From Karstenula rhodostoma CBS 690.94 (Eukaryota > Ascomycota > Dothideomycetes > Pleosporales > Didymosphaeriaceae), in NCBI GenBank assembly GCA_010093485.1, contig MU001501.1:1195052-1259051 (forward strand): a stretch of 64,000 nt of DNA, written 5' to 3'. Positions 34,029-47,805 of this stretch are shown piece after piece. The notes beneath the pieces were generated by a model. That model was not told the DNA's origin. It searched no databases and was given only the letters and a program-made list of their open reading frames with translations. Position 1 is the first letter of the stretch. The number at the start of each line of letters is the position of its first letter. A program made the position numbers and the translations under genes.

Positions 34029-37000
34029 TATGGGAATTGGCCGGGTGGGGTATATTAAAGGAGGAGTGTTATGAGGGACCTGAGAAGACTGGACAATGCC
34101 AATGCAGATGATTATGCTCAGATCGTGGGTCGACAGGGACGATGTTGACGTCGAGGTGGGAGACGACAACGATCGATTTGGTCAGGTACTTCTCGAATGA
34201 AGGATGACCTGGAAATAGGAGTGGAACCCAAGTAAACGGGTGTTGATGACACAAAAAAGATACCAAGAGACTGTGTCAGGAACGAATTGTGTGAATGAAA
34301 TGGACGGAAATGGGAGCCCTCTATATTTGTAGGCTTGTGAGAGTTCTGAGTGATCAGGACTGTGGTCTAGGCTGAGATCGTGCGATTGGGAGCCCACCCC
34401 TCGGTACCGGATCTGTAGGAGCACTGATACGGGGCTCATGCACTGCCGGACGATGTAGAGCAGCAGCATGTTGACGTGAGGACCTGAGTGGAGCAGTGGT
34501 TAGCCCTTGCTTAGTTGGGCAGCCATGATCCCAAGAATTGATGGCGCGCACAAATGGGACTCAACCACGGCTATTGTTAGACGGCCCGAGCTAGACGGGA
34601 TCCCCAGCCGCTCAGTTGCTTAGCCCATGCATCAGGGATGATAGCAACTAACGAGATGAGAAGTGTGAACATTGTGTTGTCAGAGCGCTGTCTCGAAGTT
34701 CGGGTGAACTAATCGGATCCCCATAAGCCGGGGTGGCTGTGGAGTTCGACCACGGTGACGACCTGTCAGTTATGTCAGCCAACATCAGGTTTTAGCCGAT
34801 AGGCAGATTAGAGAGTCGCAAATAGTCGTAGTGAATGCGTTGAACCGTGGGGTTGAGGAAGCTTCGCCAAAGGCGGTCCGCAGCCAAGTCGAGGTGCAGC
34901 CGCAGTGAGACAGGGTGTTGTGTGCGCCTAAGCCATGAAAGCTCTTCGAACCGTGTGCGTATTGATCGTTCGGTGGCACTTCCCTTGCTGAGTCGTCACA
35001 ACTAGTCTTTGATACCTGGGACATCGTTAAAGCGGGTCTACAGTATGGTTTGACAAGGAAGGCGTAATGGCCGATGCCTGCAAGCCACCTTAGTCGACTA
35101 CTGTATCGCATAGACATGGGAGTAACCTGGGCCGCGGTGATCATGGCATTTCAGTGACCAGCTTGATAATCTGAAATGCCCAAAGTGCTCGCTTGAAGCA
35201 TGGATTGACTTTAGAGCAAAACGCCCACCAAGTTAGATCGCCGGGATGTTTCAAACCCGCACGGCAGGCTCTACTCAGTTAGCGCAGCACTTGTGGGTCC
35301 TAATACGATGCGATAGCCGCCCGTTTTCGGATACCAGAGTCCCAGTGCGGTAAAGTCAGGAGGCCGTGAGCTTCTGTTGTTTTACCAGTGGGAAGGCCAG
35401 CAGTCTTCATGACAGAGGCCACGCACGCGACAACTGTCGGCGCCGTTTTGGAGCACGACTCGTTTGCAGACCCGGCGTAAAGTTTCAACGACAATAGTTC
35501 TCATCGGCCAGGGGTCGGTGGCTAGTTTGCCAATTCTCGAGTGATCGTTAGCCTCCACAACCTCGCACTTCCCCCACACGGGACCATTGGCATGTCCGGG
35601 TGCAGCAGTGTACCATAAAGCGTGTATAAAGTGGTGGAAACTGGCTGATAGGCATGCCTCGAACCGCCTGGTGGCATTCAACAGGGCCTTGACAGGCAGA
35701 GAGCCATGTAACTGTGACACGTCGCCCTCTCAAGCGGCACCCAGCTTCCTGCGAACAGAAGAACAAAACGTGCCTCTTCGGAAGTCCCACTCGTTGAAGC
35801 GCACATGCTTCTTTTGGGAAAGCGCCGTGTAAGATCGGTAAGTAGCAGCCGGGTACGCAGAAAGGATGCGGTTGTGGCGGGCTCAAAGTGGCTTTCGGGC
35901 GGAGGGCTGGGGCAAACAGCGGACCGGAAGCCGATCGATGCAACACCTTGGACAAATCCTGCTTTTTCGCTTCCCCTTGAGCAATGTGTGCGATGCCCGT
36001 GCACGTGGTAGTGGGAGTGGTGATGGCAGTGATTGATGCAAGCGTGGTTGGACAGTTGCCTCCTGCCCACGCGGTTGGAGCGTGTGGTGCCAAGTCGGCG
36101 GTGCCCCACCGGAAGACAAGTCTCCTACCTCACCAGAAAACTCACCCTGCAAGGCGCCCAGGTACCATCAGCGTGCCCGATAAGCCGTGCAGAGGCGTCT
36201 TGGGAAGCTATCGGCCGGCTGTTGGTGATGGTGGGCGCGACGAGAATAGGCTTGACGTCGCGACTGCGGTGTACTCCGCTCTTCCGAGAAAACTCACGGC
36301 AAAGGCTGCCTCGATCCTAACACACCGATCCCACAATGCCGGATCGCTATCTAGGCAGAAAAGCTTCCCGAATATGCGTGTGAGATTGACTGCTCCTGTG
36401 TGAGGTAGTTCAACTGACAGGGTTGCTGATGTCTAGCCTGCACTGCGAAACAGTGAGCCTACTTTCGTACGTTGAGATACCACTGCCCAGGATTGGTACC
36501 CTCGCCAGTTCAAGCACACCCTCTCTCGATCTTCATGATAACAGACATTACATACTAGGTATCTTACGAAGAACCCTCGGCGCCTCCATATCGATCGTGT
36601 CCACCAACACTTGGATATTGTCAACATCTCTTAGTCAATCGACCACAGACCATCCTCATTGGAGTCTAGCTCATTGTCAAGCACGAATATACAGCAAGTC
36701 ACGAAACCGACGAGAAAGTTTCGTCGGCTAGTAGGGAAGAACAGAAGCGCTCGCACGCAGAACTCTACTTGGAGCATCAGGGAGTGATTCTGACATGGAG
36801 TTGAGAGAACGTCTCACACGAACAGACTATTGAGGCACAAGATCTACCCGTCCACCAGATCAGCGACAACAGAAGTCGTCTTAGGACCCTCGACATCAAT
36901 AGTCTGTTATCTCGATAGTCAATGACGGGTCTCGGAGCGTCCAAGGTTATACGAAATGTCATCTTTTGGACGACATCAAGGGCCACGCATCAGTAAGTAT

Positions 37001-40000
37001 TCTTCGCGCTGGAACTTTTGCTTTCGACAAGCACAGGGAGTGAAGGCTCGTCACACCCCTATGTTGTGGCTCTCGCATTCGCGTCCATCGTTTCGTCTCT
37101 TCCACGTCGCGGGCATCGTCCACGACCATGTCAACTGCTTCGCGATGACTCCTGCCCTAGACCAAGCAGAGCCGAAGCAGTTGACCCCGCAGATCACCCC
37201 TTCCTGTCCTCGGTCAGAGGTCGTGATCTAAGCGTTCGACCGTTGATCCCGGCCGCTGCAGCTAGTCCATTGAGGATCCTCCAGCATTCAGCAACTGCGT
37301 GAAACGATAGACCGCTTAAAGAAGGGTCTGTCTTTTAGGGTTTAGCTGACGACACTTGCAGCACTTAGTGGGCTCTGGTTTTTACAGTCCACTCACCAAC
37401 ACCATCCCATATACGTCTAGCTTAAACTTTCTAGCGAACTCGTCCCGAGCCGTCGCTCCTGTGCTAAACATGGTTCTGTGGCTCTGCAAATACTAGTCAT
37501 GGGCGGAGTCAGGTGCCTCACCATGGATATTTGTGTCCTGAGGCCATGAACACGATGAGACGAAGTGTTGCAGATTTTTTTAGATCTGCTTTCACTATGA
37601 TGTTGAAAATAGTAATGCACGGCCGGGGCCTGATGCTTCATGGAGTGGATGCTTCGAATCGTATGTCATGATTAGCAAACGTTACAGTGTGATTGTGTGG
37701 TCTAGCGCAACTGCCGTCGTCCATTGAGCCAACTCCTCTTGAACAATATCAACACCGAGAACCTCTGCTTGGTCACTAGGATTCGGAAGATTCGTATTGT
37801 CAAGGTTACTGTTAACAGAGTTTCTCCCGGTCCTGGATCTTGTGTGAAAACGTCCTGTTGCCGACTATAATCGCGCACACAGAACCCTCATATCCAACAA
37901 TCAGCTTAGTTACCCTCTAGCGGTTCTGCTTCCGTTATAAGGGCATTCGCTGGAAAGGTCCGCCTGGGACCCGCAACTACCATGGTCAATCTCGACGCGG
38001 AATCGCCGGCGCTGGTATCTAGAGGGGTAAGGTGACGTGATGACAGGTCCGTTCGGCCTTAACGCGGAATCATGTGTTCGGGCATCTATATTCCACACTG
38101 CGGCCCGTGATGTAGCGTTCATGTTCCTGAGGCGGTGTCTTCCGTGACATGGTAAAATCCGGGAGCAACTTTGGTCTCGAGTAGTTCCGCTTCCCAGGTT
38201 CACGGAAACTTCACGTGCGGGCAAAGTAACCTCAACATTCGATTTTGAGCATTGCGATCGACTTCACTGCCACGAGGATTACAACACGGAAATGACTCCA
38301 TGCCAACTATCTATCAATCTATCGATTGTATCAATATCCGACAGTATGTTTCTCAGCTCAACACTACGGCTGCCCGGCTGCGCGGATTAGAGTGCAAGCC
38401 TCAGCATCATCCATATCTTTCGCCTCCGCGGAAGCAAGATGGCGCGAGCTTGGCGTGCATATCAAGGGACATGAAGCTACCTTTGACATTCACCAGATCC
38501 ACATCCCGAGCCCGAGAATCTGCGAGATGGCATGCGAGATTGACAAGCACTGGTCTGCGTGAAATGTGGAGGACCCATGTATCTAGAGCATAGCTGCATC
38601 ATGATCCATAGTCGAAATCGCCCCTACGAAACATGTTCCGGGTAAATCGGGACGTGTGTGTGGTCGCTATGTAGACGCTTGTACCGTGTGTTGGGTTCAC
38701 TTCAGCCGTTCTCGTAGACTTGCTTGCTCATGACGAGCTGGAGTCGGAACCAGATGCTGTACTCTTTGCGTGTGACTGCCACATCGGTGATGAAATGGCC
38801 CTGCAAAAGCCCACGGGAATTTGCTGCCTCCGCGGGTAATTCTGCACGACAGAAGGACAAGGTGATTACACAGCGGGTACGCTCGAGTCTGTGGCACCTC
38901 GCCTCGCTATCAAGGGTCTTAGACACGTGCGGATTCTGTGCAACATGGATCGGGCCTAGGAAGATATGTTACACGGCGGCTACGCTGGTTCCGGTCGTCG
39001 CACATGCAAAGCCCCATAGTGACAACCGATCGGCATGCCGATGCTCGGCTACGAGGGCGCGTTTTGCTAATGCATGTTGGGGCTGGCGGGCGGCTTCTAT
39101 GCTCGTTCGGTCACAGACACAATGTGGTGTCAAGATTCCTTCGCAGGGACTGGAGTTTCTCCTCAGCAGTCAGCATATTCTCAGCAGAGCGGCCCGGATT
39201 GCCTGCTGTTCCCAATTGTTGGGTGCTGTGCGATGGTTGTTTTCGTGTGCACGTGCGCTGTGGTATCACTTTGAAGTTCGTGATGTACCTTGCACAGCAG
39301 TAATACACGATAACAGCCCTGCCTATATTTCCTATAGAAGCAGTATTGCCTACAGAAGCGAGATGTCGTAGACGTCAGGATCATACTTCTTCCGGTGCTG
39401 TACTTCACATCCAAATTGACTGATCGAAGAGTCATATCGTCATGAGGCAGAGTTACACGTGCGCAATAAATCAAAGACTGTTCAAATTAAATGCATGGGC
39501 ATAACAGTATCATTCGGTACAAAGGGCGATCCCCAAGTCACTTATCAGTGTCCCACAGATTGTGCACTTCGCGCTCTGAGCATATATTGCAAGTGGGCTG
39601 ATTTATGTCGCATAGTTTTCGCTTACTGGGCGTGGCTGTTGTATCTTAGACATCCGCCATCTTGGTACTGCAATCAGGACTGCAGATCCGTCGTACTCGC
39701 TCCACGGAAAGGCCACGAGCATCCAAATCTCGTAAGACGGCAACCGATAAACTGGACAAGGTATCCAATTACTTGTTCACTGATGCAGTCAGCTATCGGT
39801 CTTAGGATTTCGCAATTGAAGTGGAGCGGGAACTGCTCGGACTGCTGTCAAGTAGATTACATGGATATGGACTAAGCATGGCAAGAGTATCAGTTTCCTG
39901 GAAGAGGAAGCAGTTGAAATTGCCATCAGAACTTGCTAACTTGCTGACTGGTGAGACAGTTGCCACTGTTTCGGTGAAGAGAGTACATACGCATGTACTC

Positions 40001-40116
40001 GTGGGCTCCGACCGAAAGGTGCGGCAATCGGAGCCCTCCTTGCGCGCGCCAGGCTCGTTATGCATGCCATGTGTATACTATCGAAATCCTGCAGAAGCGT
40101 ATAAATGGCATATGCA

Positions 40117-40158
40117 ATGTATAAGCTGTGCATATGTGATGTATAAGCTGTGCATATG
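40117..40158. repeat. Short tandem duplication (22-bp period, two copies)
   Basis: The unit ATGTATAAGCTGTGCATATG followed by TG occurs at 40117-40138. It is repeated at 40139-40158 with the last two bases missing. It also contains the palindromic CATATG. It lies in the gene-free interval and no function is evident. Confidence 0.7.
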
Positions 40159-43100
40159 ACCCCGCAGCACATAGCACAACAGTCTTCGCCAACTCCACGA
40201 GCTAGAGAGGGCTCTGGTCTGTTCGATAGCTCGCTCGTGCTCTAAAGCCTATGTGTGGAATTCTAAGCTGAATACAATTGATCGAAACACCTGGCCAGGC
40301 TGTTGCGCGGGTAAGCTGATGGTTGCATGCCTCAACAAGCGAGTGTGGACATGACCTCATTCCCAGCGAAAATACGTTGCTATCCTGAAAGCGGCTACGC
40401 CATATTCAGATTTGGTGTATGCTTCGCTAGTCAATATACAGGTGGATTGTTCGATATGAGGAGAACAAAGAAAGAGCGAACACGTAGAGAAACGGCCTCG
40501 TCTAGACCGCGCTAAATGTCGGAGATCTCGACCTCACGTTGAATCGATTTGAGGTAGCGATCGCGCGAGGTTGTATTCATCGTCGCTTTCATCAATGTCA
40601 ACATTCGAGAACGTTTGGGGTGATTCTGGTTGACGACGGATACATTTGAGATCGGATCATATTGGAACCGAAAGCGAAACTACCCCTCGTCAGCACTGAT
40701 TACGAAATAGACTCGAGTGGAGGATAGAGCAGTAATTGCTACCCCGCATTGTGGCTCTCAGTGTCAGCAACACCCAGTTCGATTCGTTGATCTCCTGCTA
40801 TGAGTGACTAAGTTCACTTAGAAAAGCCCTGCATAAGTAGGAGTCCCAATCCATAAATCGTTTTTGATAGACTGCCCATCTTAGAAGTGCAGGCCAGTGG
40901 TCTAGTGCAACTCGGGTAGGAACATCCCTACGCGAACCCCCCACTGTGATGTGCCCAAGACAGTCAGACAGCCACGCTTCAATGCAGCTTAAGCGAATTG
41001 CCGGGAGGAGATCCGAGCGAGATTGTGGAAGTGAGGTGGTTCTGATACAGAATTGAAAATTGATGACCGTTGTCTCTGTCATGGATAACAGCGTTGATGC
41101 CGCGCAGAGGACGTAGAGTAGAGCAGAGCTTCCATCTCAACATCATGAGCTTTTGCCCAATCAGCATCTGCGGCGTGGGCGCTCCGGTAGCGATGACGTC
41201 ACGGTGGACACTGGCCGCACCTTCTCTTTGAATGCCTCAAAATACACACGCCGTCTACAACACCAACTGAACCATCGCCTCCGATTACACACACCCCCGC
41301 CTTTGCAACTGCTTGGACTAGCTAAGCCAAGAAACAGTTTTCAACGATTGCCACCTTTGTTCCAGACGGGCGAACGCGTCGGAAGGCAGCGATAATTTCA
41401 GCCGCGGGACGGCATCACCACCATATGCTATCTAGTGAGTGCGCACGATAATGATCATTACAGCAGGGTGCTTCCACCGCTCATTTCGGGCTTGGTATAT
41501 GAGTTTCACACCAAGCAAGCTACTGTGCAGAACGTTGCTCTGGCCATTCGACATCCCGCTGCGGCTGAGAGCCTTCCCGCATTACATCGTCGTCATCAGT
41601 TACGTCGAATCCTAACAGCGTCGCGAACCTGCTTCTATGTTCCAAACTGTAGACGCAACCCCGTTCGTTCAGCCTGAAAGGGCTGCGTTTCAAGATGCTG
41701 TTGTTGCCAGCATCCTATGTCCTGGGAATCACGTGTCTGCTTTCGACCATCACCTGGCAAGGATCATCATGATGCGCTGCGTCCTGGGTGCACCAGGGCG
41801 CTCAATTGCCGCCGGTGCGCTCTGTGGCGCTCGTCGAAAGTTTTGCGCGCCTCTCGCTTGAGCGGCTGGGCACTCCTTGACTGCGACGCATCTCCAAGAT
41901 CCAAGTGAGGGAGGATCCGCAAGCTTTTCTGGAAAGTTTTGTGTTCCATGTCATTGTTTCAATACATTTGAGACGGCCGACCGCTCGTTTGATGGCGACA
42001 GCCTTTGAAACGATAGTTTTGCGGGCCAAGCAGTGTTTCAGGCACACTGGGTACTCACGAGCATCGTGGGTGGGCACACGATAGTGCCGGAAACCAAGTA
42101 CGAACTTTGTTCTCAAGGGCCACCGTTACGCTTCCCCTATTTCCGGGCCTCTGCGAATCGCGTAGTAACATTTTGGCTACGTGCTTGCTGAGGGACCTCG
42201 GACCCTGAAGAAACAACTTTGAAACGCGGATGCTCAGCCAAGTGCATCGTGGGATGTCTTTGTTCTTCAACACACGCTTCCTTTTTGGGATGCACTATCG
42301 CGAGATCGACAGCTGGGGCTTCCGTAAGCGAACAGCGATCCTCTACACTGGTTGAAAAGTACGAACGAGTACATCGTTTAGTCGGTCGGTTCGCCATGGT
42401 TCGTGTCAGCCAGCAATTGGCGAGAACCTCGCTCATGTGTTAAAGCCCAAACAGCCTCAGCACGATCTGCCGCAAAAGCCCAAAATGAAGCGCTATGGAG
42501 CTGATAACGCATTTCTCGGTGAAGCAGAGCGGTGATGACAACGATGCGCATCTGTGTACATCATGATACTGGCCGGCTCATGTACCCTGCCACATGCCGG
42601 GTCTACTCTGCCACGCAGTACAATGCTCGTGTCTTTCTGATCCATCTAGCCGCCTCTAGCCTTCCGCTTACGGTGGCAAGAGACAGGGTTGCAGTTTGCA
42701 CGATGTTGATGCGAATCCTGTTGAGGCTTGCCTTTGACGCAAAAGGCTGGCTAGCTGGTGTACGAGGCAACGTCTTATTTCTTACCGCTATCAACTGCGC
42801 CAATTAGTGGTCTCCGGAACAGCCCATCAGAATGAACATTCAAGACTAGAGGCCGCTTCAATCATGGCAGCAAGTTGCCGGACAGTGTTTAGCCATGTAT
42901 GGATCGAGATCTCGGATCTCAACGCGCGCGACGGCGCAAGTTCCCATGTCAGGATGCTCGTTGGGAGTAGAGGGCAGCCGTTCACATCTAGCGAAGGTTT
43001 CTAGTGCGGAGGAAGCAGCCTGTTGTGTGGATGGAGGATGTTCAAGGCTGCCCCTGGAAACATCCCGAGCCAGATAGCCAAGCAAAGCTTGAGCGGACCG

Positions 43101-44487
43101 GGGGATCCCCTGCTCTTGCGCGAACCCTGCCAGCAGATCCGATGATTACAGTTTTGCGCCTATGCAGCCAAGCGTATCTTGTCGACGCTGGGGGCTGGAG
43201 GTTAGCGAAGGCATGGGGGCGCGACCGCAGCGGGCCGGGCACTGTGGGCACGCAAAGTAGGATGGACAATCACGCCTTCATATGAAAGCACTCGAAAACA
43301 TCCAATGCTAGCGACGACGAGCGTGTTCGGTGGGCGCGGAAGAGCGCTGATTGGGCCGGAAACGTACCGTTCGCCGCGTTCGACCAGTGGACCCGCGCCT
43401 AAAAGCCAGTTGCAGGCCATGACGGCTATACGCAGCAACGAGGGTGAACGCTTGTCGAGCAAGACATGCGACGGTGGCTAACGAGACGAGGGCATCTGGG
43501 AGCGTGTTGCTGTGGACGACGGGACGCGGACAGCAGTCCCGCAGCAGCTCATAGGCGGTGGCGGCGGGCGTGCAGCGTCGATAAGCTCATGGTCCCAAAG
43601 GAGCAGCGCGCGTACCACGCTCACGCACCGGAGCGCTCGACTGCATGCAGGTGCAGGCTACCAAGATACCATACACGAATTCATGACCGTCAGATATCAC
43701 GCCCGTGCACCGCGCAGCTCGGCTGCCTGTGCCACAGCGCCATGGAGGCTTCCCTCAGCTCGCACCATGAGCACATGCCTGCCAGCAACCAGCAACCCCC
43801 CCGCTGCCCCAAGCCGCCAATCGCCCAGATGCCCCCATCCTGGCTCCACGGATGGTGCCCACGCTAGGTCGAGCCCCTGGTGCTCCATGTAACGGAATCC
43901 CAGGCACTAGCTGGGCGATGTTTTCGGGGCAGCTAGAGCCAGCAATCGATGACCATCGTTGCTGCGCTTCCATTCTTGATTATGCAACCATATGCCGCGT
44001 TGGGAAAGGCAGATTCAGCAGAAGCGTACAAGCTCATCTCCGCCGGCATGTCCACCATTCCGCCTGATATGCCCTCACATTGCCTGCCCGTGTTGTCCAT
44101 TTCTCTCTGCTCCTGTTCTGCCAATCCCTCTCAAGAGGTTCCATTCTATTCCCTCAGCACAGCCACCCAGCTAGACCCACAGCCGACCTGAGAAAGACCA
44201 CACGCTGACTCTGGTTCCGCTAACCACCATCTTGAAACTTCAAATATCTGAGCCTAGTCTGGAGTTGCTATTATCGTTTAGCTTTTAGTCGCCCGCCGCT
44301 CAAATCAACTACGCCTTACCGGTCCAGGACAACGACTACCGTTACAGGCAAAGCACCAGCCCTTATACACCACATCCCCGATTCGAATCGCTCAATTCCC
44401 GTTTGCTGCCGTTCCCACCATTCGCAGTGCCATATCTTTGTTGCGTCCTGCCACTGCGCTGCCAGCCATTGTTAATTCTCCACTCAC

Positions 44488-44511
44488 ATGTCTCGAGACA
44501 CTAATACTTAA
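44488..44511 (+). promoter_or_regulatory. Candidate short upstream ORF in the CMR1 leader
   Basis: ATG at 44488 followed by six sense codons and TAA (peptide MSRDTNT). It ends 96 bp before the CMR1 start codon, and there is no other ATG in between. Whether it is inside the transcript depends on the unknown transcription start. Confidence 0.35.
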
Positions 44512-44607
44512 TACCACCACCACGACACTTTCGTTTTGCGCGTGTTCATCGGTTCTGCGGCTACGTCATAACCCTCGCTCTTCATAAACTGTCGTTGCAG
44601 CGTCAGC

Positions 44608-47600
44608 ATGGTTTTCTGCACCTATTGTGGGCAGTCTTTTACCCGGGACGAACACCTTGAAAGACACATTCTTACCCGTAAGTCTTATTCCTCACATGCT
44701 GGGTGGATTCGGTTGTCTGACCATCTTTTCTAGACACCAATGTCAAACCCTTCAAGTGCTTCACTTGTCACATGAGCTTTGCTCGCCGGTACGTTCATTT
44801 CGTGTCCAATACCAACAGCGTACTGATCAAGGAATCAGCGACCTCCTACAAAGGCATTACACAGTCCACGGTCGAGACGCGAACAACCAAGAAGGCCTTC
44901 CTCCGAACGCCGGTATCATCCCCAAGTCTGCAGGGCGAACGCCCATAGCATGCAGCAACTGCGCGAAGACAAAGACAAAGTGCGATAAGAAGTTCCCATG
45001 CAGTCGATGTGCACAGCGGAATCTGAAGTGCACTTTGCGTCCCACTCGACGAGCGTCCAAAAATGTGAACAGAGTCATGGCCACAGGCGAGGCTGCCACC
45101 AGCACTGGGTCGAGCGAATCGACTAGCACCAACGACTCCCAAGATAACTCTGGCGGCAACTCTCCGGTGCGAGACGGCCTCATGTCTGCGCAATCGCAAC
45201 CACATGCCGTGATTCCGCAAGGCCCGTCGTCTCAACAAGGACCAAATACACAGACGCAACCGCGACAGTCGCCACAGCCTACATCAGTAGCACACTCGCG
45301 GAATCCATCCATCTCTCAGCCCGTGCAGCAAATGCAGAATCCTCCTCCAGAAGACAAGCCACTACACATACCTATCACCACGAACACACCGCCGTTCTTC
45401 GAGCAGTCACCGTCTAATGGCATCCCTTCCACAATGCCGTCAGTCCTGTCTCCGCTGCCCACGCCTGTGAATGGATTCATCTCTCAGACCCCAATGTCAG
45501 GCTACGAGGACTTCGTAGGGACAGTACAGAACCACTCGGACGAGCCCAGCCCACGGTTCATGATCGATCCTTGGAATACCATCACGATGGGTCAAGACTT
45601 CGACCCCATGAGAATCGACCCGTCACTGATAATGTCAATGAACATGGACATGACTATGGGCCCTCCAACCGATGGGATCCTTGGTATGATTCCTGAGATG
45701 TCGCCTTCGCAAACGTTTGGGCCGGTGCAGACGCCCATCCAGACGCCGAGGATGGACGAGTCGTTTTCCGACCTGCAGATTGGGAGCTCCGCCTCTATGT
45801 TCTACCCATCGAACAGACAAAACTCCATCGCCGACGCGGGTGTTCCTGATCTGGGGGCAATCATTGCGGCCCGTGATGGATGGTCAGTGTTTCGCTGCAC
45901 GCCCACTATTCCATCAAACTCCTGTCCTCGTACTGCGAGACTCAACCTAGAGCGTCTCGAGCAAAGTCTCAAGAACCACGAAGGTTGGAGCAACTGGCGA
46001 CCGTCCTGGAATGAGACCGATTTCCAACAAAGCGGCCGAGTAGGCGTTGCAAAGATCTACGAGTCCACGCGAGACAAGCTGCTTGCCATTACGCAAAGTT
46101 TCCTGCACAAGGCTCTAGATATCCACAAAGACGGTATGTCTAGCTCTAGCAGCGACTCGCCGGGTTCAACGACGTCCAATTTCGTTCTGCTACCACCTGC
46201 GCCTGTTCTCGATTTGTTCCTTCGCTCTTATGCCAACTCTTTCGAGCGCTTCTATCCAACCACTTCACGCGGAATGTTGGATGCGAACGAGCTTATGCAG
46301 AACTACAACGACAAAGCTTCGAGTCTTCTCATATTGATGATGTTCGCGCAAGGCGCAATCAACATTCCTTCAATGGAGGCGCGGTGGTTGACCGGCGGTT
46401 TAACAGAAGCATGCCGCATTTCCTTGTTTGATCTTGTCGAGAAGAACATAATTATGGCCGGCGACCCAATCGTACTCCGCGCTGCCCTTCTATTCACAGT
46501 ACAAGCAGCGTGGAGCGGGGACAAGTGGCAGATGGACATTGCCATGGGCCAGCGCGGGATGTACTTCGCGATGCTGCGGCACTCGGGCATTCTCGAACCT
46601 CAGCGAGTCTCGACACCCCACATGAACGCAAACAGAACGGACATTTTGTGGCGGGAGTGGATTCAGCAGGAAGGCCGAAGTCGGTAAGTGCAAATCGCTC
46701 AGGCATCGGGTCCCCTTGCACATCCGAACACGTGACCTAGCTTACCAACACATTCCTTAGGCTCATCTACTCGTGGGTGATGGTCGACCAGGACTTGTCA
46801 TTATTCCATGATACAGCTCCTCTGTTCTCCGTGACGGAGTTCGGAGCACCCATGCCAGATGCCGATAGTCTGTGGCAGACAGCGGATTCTTCAGAATGGT
46901 GTGAGACGTTCAGCAAGGTGCACGAGTTCTCGAACGGCTACTCGTCCATAGGATCTGGTGCCCGGCCGTTGAGTCTCAGGGACCTGTTCCGCCACTTCCT
47001 TGACGACGAGATTGTTGCCCAGAACATCCAGCTTACTGCGCTGCATCTTCGTCTGCTGTTGCACCCGCTGCAGACTCTGGTCTGCCAGTACTGCCAACTA
47101 CTGAGCTGCTTCTCCGATAGCATGGCTTCGAGGCAGCGTTCAAGGGCTGTAACCGCAGCGTCTACTCGTGTGCGACTTGAAGAAGTGCAGTCGCTGTTGC
47201 AAAGATGGTTCGAGTTGGCCGAGCGCTACATGGCGATGAACCCCATGTGCCCTATGATGCAGGCCAACCTTGTGGTGTTCCATCTCGTCAGCATGAATGC
47301 TGTTACCAACTTTCCAGAGATTGAGAAACTCGCTCGAAGGGAGGGTGTTGACACGTATCAGCAGATGCTCTGGATCCACAAGAACTGCATCTCAGATGTG
47401 CATGAGGCCATCTTCCACTCTGGGCAGATAATGCGCATCATCCGGGAGATGCCTAAGGGTACCCGACCTCCGTGGTGGCCTGGTGCAATCTATCGCGCCG
47501 GGCTGGTGCTCTGGACTGACGCCTTGACCCACAACGAGTCGACGAGTCCGAACCAGCAGGGGCAGTACACGCCACCAGGCGCCTCAGTGCCGGTTGACCG

Positions 47601-47805
47601 TCTACAGGCGAACGATCCTGTCATTGTCCGGTACGTCACGCGGAGAGAGGGTAGACCTACCCTGACTAAGCGAGATGGTACGCCGGTCGGCATCGACAAT
47701 GGGTTCAGAGTGCTTTCGCATTGTGTCGATGTCATTGACGAGGGAATCGCAACGAGATTCTCTGACGGCGTTCGTGGGAAGCTCGAGAAATTAGCCAGGG
47801 GCTAA
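44608..47805 (+). CDS. CMR1: Melanin regulator with two C2H2 fingers and a Zn2Cys6 cluster (Cmr1/Pig1)
   Basis: Four exons, 44608-44677, 44734-44788, 44839-46683 and 46761-47805, encode 1004 aa. Finger 1 is C4-x2-C7-x12-H20-x3-H24 and finger 2 is C32-x2-C35-x12-H48-x3-H52. Introns of 56 and 50 bp cut into each finger. The binuclear cluster follows at C80-x2-C83-x6-C90-x5-C96-x2-C99-x6-C106. A Ser/Pro/Gln-rich linker (about 110-400) leads to a helical fungal transcription factor-type region that runs to the C-terminus. The combination of both zinc motif types is the hallmark of Cmr1 (Colletotrichum, Cochliobolus) and Pig1 (Magnaporthe). These activate the melanin PKS and T3HN reductase genes in mycelium. 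The position between those two genes fits. Confidence 0.95.

Larger units (their letters stand above)
34029..44607. other. 10.6-kb gene-free interval between PKS and CMR1
   Basis: I found no frame with protein-like composition or family resemblance on either strand. The longest candidates (for example 36093-35548 minus) look random. The left end must hold the PKS promoter; a TATA-like AAATATAG (minus strand) lies near 34320, about 290 bp upstream of the start. The right end holds the CMR1 leader, which is C/A- and CT-rich. Base composition is close to that of the flanks, so it is not an AT-rich isochore. No scytalone dehydratase gene was seen. A small tandem repeat lies at 40117-40158. Confidence 0.55.

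Noticed and set aside
35255..35335. tRNA-like fragments: a T-loop-like GTTTCAAACCC and a D-arm-like CTACTCAGTTAGCGCAGCAC close together
   Set aside because: The pieces are in the wrong order for one tRNA, and no acceptor stem or anticodon arm pairs up; a split gene of two tRNAs is not supported.
35548..36093. 181-aa minus-strand ORF in the PKS-CMR1 interval
   Set aside because: Cys/Pro/Arg-rich random-looking composition, no motif, and equally long frames overlap on the other strand.
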